A stretch of DNA of 64,000 nt from Ulota crispa (lineage: Eukaryota; Streptophyta; Bryopsida; Orthotrichales; Orthotrichaceae): contig OY987243.1 of the NCBI GenBank assembly GCA_963920765.1, forward strand, positions 24,175,419 to 24,239,418, written 5' to 3'. Of this stretch, positions 48,528 through 58,294 are shown piece by piece. The notes under the pieces are model-generated. The model made no database searches and was not told where the DNA came from. It was given only the letters and a program-made list of their open reading frames with translations. How positions within the stretch are numbered: position 1 is the first letter of the stretch; each line of letters begins with the position of its first letter. A program made the position numbers and the translations under genes.

Positions 48528-49257
48528 CCCCTCAAGGCCTAGGAAGTGTATTTTGAGCTGTTTGGTGATTTTGGGCAATTCATAACAAACGGGTTTTGCA
48601 TTTTTTTTATTTTTATTTTCACACATGAAGTACCCAAGGAGTAGCTTTAAGGCCCAACAATTTTCATAACTTTTGACTATATGGTTCAAAAGTTATTGCA
48701 TGATTTGTTGTTTTCTTTGCTTGTCAAGACAGCCCAAGCAGCTCAAAAACTTCTTTAAAAATTACTTTTCAAGTTTGTTTTTTTGTAAAATTGATTCTTT
48801 AGACTTGCATACAGGTAGGAAGCTTTGAATCATTCAATTTCCATTAATGAGATGAAAGTTATGAGAAGTTTTAGTTTGTGGGTAGATTGACTCCACACCT
48901 ACCTGCAAACTAAAACTTCTCATAACTTTCATCTCATTAATGAAAATTGAATGATTCAAAGCTTCCCACATGTATGCAAGTGTAAAGAATCAATTTTATA
49001 AAAAAACAAACTTGAAAAGTAATTTTTAAAGAAGTTTTTGAGCTGCCCGGGCTGTCTTGACAAGCAAAGAAAACAACAAATCATGCAATAACTTTTGAAC
49101 CATGTAGTCAAAAGTTATGAAAATTGTTGGGCCTTAAAGCTACTCCTTGGATACTTCATGTGTGAAAACAAAATAAAAAACAAATGCAAAACCCGTTTGT
49201 TGTGACTTGCCCAAAATCACCCGACAGCTCAAAATACATTGCCTAGGCCTTGAGGGG
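48528..49257. mobile_element. TTAA-flanked element 11: near-perfect hairpin (piggyBac-like)
   Basis: Left end CCCCTCAAGGCCTAGG follows TTAA (48524-48527); right end CCTAGGCCTTGAGGGG precedes TTAA (49258-49261). The two halves are inverted copies, more than 90 percent identical by eye over about 350 bp, with a short loop near 48885-48900. The arm includes 'aatttttaaagaagtttttgagctgcc', also present in 56140-57062. Confidence 0.85.
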
Positions 49258-49323
49258 TTAACCCCTAATTCTTTACCTCCTTGGAGGTACAATGGGACCA
49301 ATGGGAACAATCGGTACTTTATA

Positions 49324-49640
49324 GGGAAAATTTCATGGATGCCCTTGAAGTTTGCAATAATTTCATAGATACCCCTGCTTTTTCAGAAATTGCACATATA
49401 CCCTTGGACCAAAAAAATTAGGTGATTGTTTTGTTGTGCATGCCACTTTCCTTCTTCCTTTGTGCAGCACACATAACAAGAAAGAAGTATTGTAGTGTGC
49501 GCAAAAAGGGAGAAGGAAGTGACATGCAGAATAAAACAAATACTTGAAATTTTTTGTCCAAGGGTATTTGTGAAATTTTTGAAAAAGTAGAGGTGTCTAT
49601 GAATATATGGCAAACTTTAGGGGTATTCATGAAATTTCCC
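49324..49640. mobile_element. Mutator-like MITE, family M copy 5
   Basis: Starts GGGAAAATTTCATGGATGCC and ends GGTATTCATGAAATTTCCC, with a perfect 9-bp direct repeat TACTTTATA (49315-49323, 49641-49649). The related sequence at 48003-48011 has TACTTTATA once, an empty site. Confidence 0.92.
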
Positions 49641-49649
49641 TACTTTATA

Positions 49650-50600
49650 CTCCAAAAAATTTGAAGATGAGTTGTACAACGCAATGTAAATGTAGAAAAT
49701 TGATGTATGTACTACACCATTTTTACTATTCTACCACATCAATGTTTTTTTTTGGGCAATTTAAGGTCCAATTGCCTCAAAAAAACAGGCTAGCTTCAAG
49801 CCTATAGGAAAAAAAGGGGGAAAATTTTCAAAAAATTCAAGATTGCAATAATGAAAATTGCATTGCACCCTAGGCTTTCATAAAATCCTTATCAAATTGA
49901 AAATTGATGCCATCATTTTAAAATTATTTGAGCATTTTAATTTTTTTGAGGTGTTGCCTAATCCAAATCAAGACAATATTTAAGTAATGACAATGGTTAT
50001 TTGGATGTTTTCAAAAAATGACCAAAGAATATTTTTTACCTACAAAAAATAATCCCATGATGTTCCAAAAATCCATGCATTAGGGCCACCTCTAGCTCCA
50101 ACCAAAATAGGGACGGAGCTAGCAAGCTACAAACCATTTTCAAAAAATGCCACCCAAGCATTGGTGAGAAAAAAAAAAAAAAAAACCTTGTACCACACCT
50201 ACTATGTCTGGCTAATATTTACAATGTTATAGTAGGTTTGAACCACACGCAAAACATCACTAATTTGAAAATATAGCTTGACTTTGTATTTCAGCTTTAT
50301 ATTCGGCTCATAGTATCAATTAAAAAACCTAATTTAGATTTTTAAATGGATACTATAAATAGGATTTAGAGTTCAAAAATAGAGTTAAAATAGCAACTTC
50401 TATGTTAGGTTGTGTTTTCAAACTACACTATTTATGATATTTAGTGTTATGTTACTAATAGTGTTACTTGCAATTTTACTTCACTCACTCTAAATCTCAA
50501 CTAGTTTGCATTTAGAGTTGCCTTCTTTTTATGCACACTCAAGTGCATACCACTCTTTGTTGTCTCCTCTCCTTATCATAAACCCCTTGTAGGGCCAAAG
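49650..50600. other. Intergenic DNA
   Basis: 49650-49740 matches 48010-48050 and 48374-48420. A poly(A) run lies near 50168-50185. No gene. Confidence 0.4.
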
Positions 50601-50608
50601 ACTATAAG

Positions 50609-50831
50609 TTCCCAAACTATGAGAAGTTTGGGAGTGTCATGTGGGAACTTTGGGAACTTTGAGAACGTCATGTGGGAACTTTGGGAGTGTCATTGGGAAA
50701 TTTGGGAAATTTGTTGTTGGAAACTTCGGGAACGTCATGTGGGAACTTTGGAAACTTTGAGAACTTCATTGAGAACTTTGGAAACGTCGTATGGGAACAT
50801 AGGGAACTTCAGTGGGAACTTTGGAAACATC
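50609..50831. repeat. GGGAACTTT-type minisatellite
   Basis: Degenerate tandem repeats of GGGAACTTTGGGAACTTTGA and GAACGTCATGTGGGAACTTT type, with a basic step of about 9-10 bp. Frames read through it because stops are rare in the unit. Confidence 0.85.
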
Positions 50832-50839
50832 AAATCCTA

Positions 50840-51900
50840 ACATTAAATAAAGTGCTTAACTTTTTTTTTGAAGACGACCTTTAGATTTATTTTTATTTCT
50901 ATGTTTTTGTTTTCAGATTTTTAGAAATTTGGATTTTCTTGGATTTCTTTTTATCATTTTTCATTAATGAATGGAGACAATGATTTTTATTTAATAGACA
51001 AACTTAATTTGGACCAAGTTCACAATTTGAACCAAATAGTTGTCTAGATATATTAACTCATGAACTTAATTTATAATTTTTACTTGTAATACAAAGGAAC
51101 CAATTTCTAACACTAAATTTAAACTTGTAAAAACAAAACTCCCAATAATTAGTGTTGCCAACACTAACTACAATAGATAGTGTAGTGATGTTTTTACCCA
51201 TATTTCCACTCTCACCTAGTAGATGCAAATCATGTGCCACAAGAGTCTCTCTCTTCAAATCCTACGGAATTGTCTTCTCTTATGTCATGCAAAATGAGAG
51301 AAAAAAATCCTCTCATTGGGGGCTCCATAAAGTGCAAGTGTAATTTAAAATAATACCTCAGAATCCTCAAGATTTTCAACAACTACTTTTGATGATATAA
51401 AAACAAATTTCAGAACAAGGAGGAGGCATGGAAGAGGCAATGAGGAGTCACTGTTTTGCATGCGGTAAAATCTAAAAAGTTACTCGGAAGTGAAGTTAAC
51501 AGAAAAATCAGTAAAAAGAAGCGTGTAAAGGCTAGGCTTGACAAGGAAGGTGGGGCAAACTGGGTTGGGTTGAACCAACCTCACTCCTCTCGGCTTTTAT
51601 TTGAGTTCTCGCACGAGCTAGTAAGGCCTTATGTGCAAGGCCCTATTGTTTGTATGTCTTCAAAGTTCTTGATTCAAACAATATGATTCAACAATAACCT
51701 ACTGCTTTGACAACCCTCTAAGATATTAAAGAATTCTACCTTGATACATCAATTGTATGTTGGGACACATTACAATTAGCAAGTGATTTGGCTCCTGCGT
51801 CTGATGTACAAAATTTTGATTTTTTTTTGTTTTTGCATCTTCTATTTATAATGTTGATTAGATTAGATTGCATGCTAGAGTTTCTCATGGGCCATGTTCA
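50840..51900. other. Intergenic DNA
   Basis: No supported gene. A 76-codon frame at 51456-51686 (+) has a Lys/Arg-rich stretch but no recognised family. Confidence 0.35.
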
Positions 51901-51904
51901 GCTG

Positions 51905-52530
51905 ATGAGTTGTTAGTTATTTGAACAACTTACCAAAAGTGGTCGAAAACTCTAAGACAAATAATGCTAATTTGCATGTATTGCATCTAAGAAGCACTAA
52001 AGATGGTAATGTAACTTGGAAAGGTGTTTTAGATTAGGAGTTAGCATATGTCCAAATTGGTGTAATAATATGTCATATGTAGGATCAAGTGAGAGCTAAT
52101 TTGAAATAAACAATATGACTACATGGTTTCAAGAGGGGTGTTTCTAAGAGTATTGTAACACTTGAGCATGCTTGTTGCATGCGTTGAAGAGATCAAAGTT
52201 GTCATCCATGAATGATTGAACATGGCAATGCTAGAATGCTTGACCTCCTTGAGAATGAGGTATTCAAGGTGTGTGTCCCAGCTGTGCTTTTCCTACTGGG
52301 CCATGGTCTTATGATGAGTTGTTGGTTCTTTGTAAAGCTTACCAAGAGTGGTCAAACACTGGAGGACCAATAGTGCTAATTTGCGTGAATTGCATCTAAC
52401 AAACAACCAAATGTGAGAATGTATCTTGGAATTTAGGTGTTTTAAATTAGGAGTCATTAGAAGTCCAAATCAATGTATTGACATGTGGAATCAAGTGAGA
52501 GTTGATTCTTCAAAACACGTATGCCTACGT
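51905..52530. repeat. Diverged tandem duplication, about 215-bp copies
   Basis: 51905-52125 and about 52313-52530 share 'gatgagttgttngtt', 'cttacca.agtggtc' and 'gctaatttgc.tg.attgcatcta' in order. The step is about 408 bp. Origin unknown. Confidence 0.7.
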
Positions 52531-53047
52531 TTTCTTTTTTCTTTTTTGTTTTTTCAATGTGTGGTAGAAGAATAGTTTTTTGACCTCCATTGTGATCTTT
52601 GCAAATGAAGAAACCATAAGCATTTTGATCTCTGCAAAGGAAAAAACTATGTACCAATTGTTGAGGCTGTTTTTAATTGATGCAAGGCTTTTGGAACACC
52701 AAAGTGAAGCTATTCCAACACATTTCATCTTTTTTTTGAACTAGGCTTCACATCAGTCACTTACCGTTTGTAGTTACTATTCTTATAGAGCTTCAGTTTC
52801 AATGCCGGCAACTGTAAGAAAAATTAAAAATGCCAAAAAACACGGCATCTCAATATCGTATGTAAAAGTTATGAACGGTCACAGGTTAACATAATGAATG
52901 TTGATCATGTAAATAAAAACAAATGAATCAACAATAACAATTATTTTTATTCAACGTATTGTAATTTGAAGCAAATATAGTCAAATTCAAATCAAATCAA
53001 ATAATTTTAATGCAAAATTGGAAACAAAATTCTAATGTCCACAACTT

Positions 53048-53745
53048 TTAGAAGGACATAACACATGAGAGAAAACACCTACTCTTCAAATTACTTGCAA
53101 AGTCCCTAGGTTCAAAAGCTTCTACAGACATGGCTGCCATTTGCATTTGATTTTGCATCATCATCTCCCTCATTTGCCTCTCATTGTCAATTATCTTTTT
53201 TGCTAACTCCAACTTCATCTTCCCACTTTTTAAAATACCCTTGGAAAAGTCCTTGTTGGCATTCATCTCTTACTGCCAACTTCCTCTTCCGCAACCCTCA
53301 ACACCTAGTTGGTTCACTGCCTTTGTGTGAGGCGACTGCAATGCATCATCTCCTATAGCAGAGGCTAGATGAGGAGTACTATGCACGTTTTCTTTGGCGT
53401 CATCACTAAAAACTACAAGCTCTTGGCGTTACATATGAACACCTGGTCAACACCATGAGAGACACCATGGATTCTAGCTATACCACCGTACATGTCGTCA
53501 AAAAACTCATACAAGGGAACCCATGTGGACGACAACGCTCCGTCTCTTCTTGCTTCAGTTTTTCTTTTTGGTGGAACGTGCTCTTCATATTGGCCCATTT
53601 GTCCCTGGTTTGCTGCCACGTGCGTTGTGGCTCCTCTGGAAACTGGTTGTTGAGCTCTTTGGTGAAGAATAGTTATCCAAATCTTTTGTCTAAAGGGCTT
53701 TCTATTGTATTCTAATAGTATTTGGTACACTTGTCTACTAGAAAC
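53048..53745 (-). pseudogene. Decayed trihelix (Myb/SANT-like) DNA-binding protein remnant
   Basis: Two - strand stretches read like parts of one protein. 53413-53730 has RKPFRQKIW and a later STWVPLYEFFDDMYGG motif, as in MYB/SANT-like trihelix proteins. 53048-53266 is a Met/Gln-rich coiled coil (KIIDNERQMREMMMQNQ), typical of their C-terminal part. The stretch between stays open for a while and then meets a stop, and no start exon was found upstream. Proteins of this kind occur as plant transcription factors and as the accessory protein of PIF/Harbinger transposons, so either origin is possible. Confidence 0.45.
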
Positions 53746-54144
53746 CTCAAATTACTCTTTGTCTCTTGTTCCTTTAAATGGACGTTTTGATTGCAAGACA
53801 CAACTCATTCATTTGAAGTTTTTTAATTCCAATCACATTTAGTTTTCTTGTCATTAATATCAGCATATAGTTAATATGTATTGTGGTTTATCATCATTTA
53901 TTGTATCCCTTATAGTGCCTATAGGACTAATGCCATATTTAACTAGTTATGAAAGTTTCTAACATTTTGAGTGAACAATCTAATAAGATTTTTCTTGGAA
54001 ACAAATGCAAAAGATTAGAATATTTTTGGACGCTTTGCTTCAAGCATCCTCATTGTTACATGCTTAAGATCTAACACATGCAATACTTGGATCATAAGTG
54101 CTCATGGGCCCTCAAAATGTTCTCTTGACAGTCAAATTGAATGT
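53746..54144. other. Intergenic DNA
   Basis: The last 80 bp belong to the family Y repeat that the hAT element at 54153 interrupts. Otherwise nothing recognised. Confidence 0.4.
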
Positions 54145-54152
54145 GTCAAGCA

Positions 54153-55468
54153 CTTGGGGAGGTGACTCTCCAATTTTTAGTAAACTATGTGCGATAAAAA
54201 ATAGGGTCAGCTTTATTCATTGGAGATAAATTTTATATCTTTTTTAGATTTGCCATAGCATTGGAAGAATATGTCTTGCTTCATTATATGTAAAATATGG
54301 TGGTGTATAATCCTCCATTTAGAATACTATAGGAAAAAAAAGGTAGGAATTATATGATTATCCTAAAAGAGTTTAGTAGGATGAGTATAGGGTTTAGACT
54401 TCATGAGCAATATGGATGAAAAATGGTTTCTTCTGTCCAAGTTTTGGGTTGTAACGGTTTAGGATTTAGCAACGGGCTGTAGGGTAATTGAAGAAGGGTC
54501 GGGCGTGTTGGCGAAGGCTAGCATTGTTGTGGAATCTTGAAAATAGGATTTGTGCTAGCAAACACATTGGATTCTTTACACAATGGCTTCTTACACGCTG
54601 TTATGCTAAGCTTACCATTGCTCTTGCCGGCACTTAGGATTCTCAGATTTGAGATGGCTTACTTGTTGTTTGCGATTTTGTTCTCTCCGGATTTTCTGTG
54701 CATGCTGAAAGTGGCGGCAAGGGTGCTGTACAATTGAAACTTCTCATCCTCCTTACATAATTTTCCTCACAGCAATGTACTTGCAAGCGCAAGAGTGTGA
54801 GCTTAGTAGGGTTTGCATTCAGGGTTGGATTTGTTTTCTTTGTTGGCGCGTTTAGGGTTGGATTTCTTATCTTCTTCCGCCAACGACGGTGGTGGACGTT
54901 GGCTTTATCACTCAATTCTTTTTGCAATTTTCAACAGTAAGAGCTCGAATTCACACTCAAACTTACATGTTGTCATTTGTCTGGTTTTCTTCCTCTCTTC
55001 TTTTCTTCATTTTACGGTTCAATGCTTCAAAGCTCATCATTTGCAGTTTCGTGAGTATGCATGTGGTTGGGTAATCTGAATTGTTAGGAATGGGTTAGGG
55101 TTTAGGAAGGCTGCTTCATAAGTATGGAGGTTAGGGTTTAGGAAGGTTGCTTCATAAGTATGGTTTGAAAGACTTGCTATGTGTTAAATTCTTACGTTGT
55201 TTTCTTGCGGGCCAAATTCTTCTATAAACCCATTGTATACATATAATTTTTTCTTATGATACTTTTGTGTTTGTAAAACACAGGGTTTAAAAATTTAGGT
55301 CATATAACCATTTAGAAATAAGCATAGGGTACCCTAAAATATACTAAAGTATTTTTTTATCTAAAGAAAGGGAGGAAAAAATTACCTAAAAGAATTTAAA
55401 TACCCCCCATTTAATTACCCCATTATTGTAGGTGGTATCCAATCATAAAGGGGTGTGACCCCCCTGAG
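54153..55468. mobile_element. 1316-bp hAT-like element (family H copy 2) with extra cargo
   Basis: Ends CTTGGGGAGGTGACTCTCC and GGTGTGACCCCCCTGAG. The 8-bp target GTCAAGCA is duplicated exactly (54145-54152, 55469-55476). The ends match family H copy 1 (46968-47770) for about 200 bp on each side ('ggtcatataaccatttagaaataagcatagggtacc'). The centre (about 54430-55150) is GC-richer, differs from copy 1 and holds short frames; it may be a captured genomic fragment. Confidence 0.9.
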
Positions 55469-56135
55469 GTCAAGCAATGCCCTTGAAATCACTATTCATC
55501 CTAAGTTTAGTGAGCTTTATCCCATACTTGAGCTAACAATTGGTCAATTAACTCTTTGTGGAACATGCTTGAAGAGCTAGGGTGGGGGGACAAGAATTTT
55601 GAGGTCTCTCCAAAATTAGATGTAAACACTTGGCAAGTCAAATGTTGAGTGCAAGGGTACAGATGCTCTTATATTTCCAAACATCTCTCTATATTTTGCC
55701 AAAACATTGGAAGATGTTTCAATGTTAGATGTTTCAATGTTTTACATTATTCATGATGATTCATAATTGTATGAGTAGTTTAAAACTAGTCAAATAAATT
55801 ATGTTTAACAAAATGTACTTAAAACTCAATGAATTTTGAAGGTCTTGGAAAATCAATCTATCAAATGTTTTCCAAAATGAGAAGGTATTTGGCCTCAAGT
55901 TGTTTGAAGAACAAAAAGTAAGAACTTTTAACTTTCATGAACTATACATGTTTGAGCTTTGTGTAAAATTTTTAGGGATTTGGTTAAAGTTAAGAATGAA
56001 AATATCTAAGCATAATAAAAATAATAGACCCTATTAATATACAATTTTGGATAATTTAAATTTTTGTAAGTGATACGGGCCATTATCATGTGATATCACA
56101 TCTACTAAATCACAATATAGAGTTGATGCCCATGC
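55469..56135. other. Right part of a family Y repeat, then AT-rich DNA
   Basis: 55469-55675 matches 20930-21136 and ends with a GATGCTCTTA-type end. The remainder shows nothing recognised. Confidence 0.5.
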
Positions 56136-56139
56136 TTAA

Positions 56140-57062
56140 CCCCTAAAGGACCACACCCTTTTTTTTGTGAAAATCACTGAAAACTGCCATTTTTAGGAGG
56201 TTTGGTAAAAAGGGATTTCATGTTTGTTTTGGGAAATCCAACCATAGGATCTTGCCCAAAACTAGAAGAGGTACTTATAGGAAAAAATCAGCTCATTCCA
56301 GATGGAGAGGAGTGAGATATTTATAGCTAAAGTGAAAAAAAAGTTTTTTCCATGCTGCCCAAAAATTTCAAAAGCCTTTCACCACTATCATAATATAAAA
56401 GTTGCTCTACCCAAAGTTGCGCTTTTTTTTTCCATGTAGGGGATCAAGTTAGGTATGTGTGGGAGAATTTTCAAATCAATTGGAACTATACAACACATGG
56501 GAAAAATCAATAAGTAAAAAGAAGTAAAGAATGAGTCAAATCACTAAATTGTTAAGAATTTAATTATTGAAATGAAAAATGCAAATCCTAACGGTCATCT
56601 TGTTGTGATAAACAATCTACTCTCTTTGGTTTAATTTTTTTTCCAAAATAATGAAAATTGAGTAAAATAAAGGTCTTCAAAGTATATTATAGAGTAGAGA
56701 TTCCATAACTTCTTGCAAATAAAAACTCCTCATAACTTTCATGTCATTGATTGAGATTAAATGATCCAAAACTCCTCATGAATAAAAAAATCTAAAGAAC
56801 CAATTTCAGATTTGAGTTTTTAAAAAAGTAATTTTTAAAGAAGTTTTTGGGCTGCCCAAATGGGCACTTCCCCCCAAATTTTCTGAAATTCATGCATAAC
56901 TTCTTCATCAAATGTCAAAATGAAGAAAAAAATTAGATACCCACATAATCTTTGAATTCCTCACCTTCCACAAAAGTTTGGAAAAATCACCCAAAATAAT
57001 TTAACCATATGTACATGCCCAAAGTCCAACCTATACCCTAAAGGGACAATGGTCCTTTAGGG
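56140..57062. mobile_element. TTAA-flanked element 12 (piggyBac-like)
   Basis: Left end CCCCTAAAGGACCACACC follows TTAA (56136-56139); right end ACAATGGTCCTTTAGGG precedes TTAA (57063-57066). Similar to 25486-26407, and it shares an internal module with 48528-49257 ('aatttttaaagaagtttttg.gctgcc', 'cataactttcat'). Confidence 0.78.
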
Positions 57063-57066
57063 TTAA

Positions 57067-57800
57067 AGGACACGACAACCTACTATCAAATGGACTTGAA
57101 TATTCTTACGTAAAGTATGAGCACAAATGGTGAAAGAAAGCATAAAAATTTGCCTAAATGAAAGAAAGCCATTAAGTATGTTTCGTCATATGAGCCTAAT
57201 ATTAAACAAGATTCATTACGTGAATTAGTCATTTTGTATGTTTGATGTGTATTTTCAATTTTTTATTTAGATTTAATTAGTACTTTTATATCACATAGTA
57301 AAACTATTTAAGTGATTTTATACCATGATAAATTCCATGCATTGAGTTCTACAAATCTATCGTATCCCAAATCCTTCAAACTTTTGTTGTAGACTTGTAC
57401 TCATAATCATTAAATTTTTTTATTGAATCACATTTTGAAGTCTACCTATATTTCAGAGATGGATGAGAATATTTTGATTTTGCCTGAAGGCAACATAAGA
57501 CAAAAAATGTGTACAATACTTTCGTAACATTTGCAAATGCTAGTTTAGAATTCTAGTTATACATATTAAAGCATTGAGGCATTTTTGCCTCGTGCATTGA
57601 GGATATGTTACCACAACTGCCAATAAGCTTTTGTTTGTAACTTTGGTACCATATGGAATACTGTCGGGACTATCAATCTTGCAATAGTTAGATTTTGAAG
57701 AGGTAGATATGCAATATCAAAATAAGCTTCACAACATGTTCTTCACCCATTAGACAAACCAAAACCCAAAGAGTAGCGCGCACCAAATACGCATCATACA
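57067..57800. other. AT-rich intergenic DNA
   Basis: No gene recognised. Confidence 0.4.
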
Positions 57801-58294
57801 CAGGATCTATTCAACAAACTCTACAAAATCTTAGAGATAAAAAGAGATAGAATATAACTTTCATTTGTTTCAAACAGGAGAACTGCCATTATTCTATCTA
57901 AGGGCTGCTCGAACCCAGAACAGTGGATCAGGGTCAGGAAACAGTAAATCCGCCCTCCCCCCCTTGCAACTCTTCCCCTGGTCACTAAGCAGACTCCCAA
58001 ACGAACCATCATATACCAGCGCCTTGATATTTGTACATTTTTCTCTCTCTACACACACATTCCACACAATCCCCCTCTCAATTCAGAAGCCTATATACTT
58101 CCTACCATACACGACGACATTTAAGAGACCTCTTCGTTGTGGCCTGGCTCGCCAATCTCTCGATCATGCTGGCCATACAAACGAAAAGAGAACAAAAAGC
58201 ACGTGCTGGAGGGACTAGTGGCTATCACAGCAATCCTCACTTCAACTCTCTCTTTCTTCGCCATCGTTCACGTACCTGGCTTTGATCAAACTTC
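57801..58294 (-). other. Probable 3' UTR of the VARICOSE-like gene
   Basis: GC content rises and the sequence looks genic, but no exon was found past the stop at 58295. The frames on the + strand here are antisense shadows or UTR. Confidence 0.45.

Noticed and set aside
54537-55079. Hydrophobic 66-88 codon frames in the large hAT element as a membrane protein gene
   Set aside because: Short, overlapping on both strands, no start context or splice structure. Reported only as possible captured sequence.
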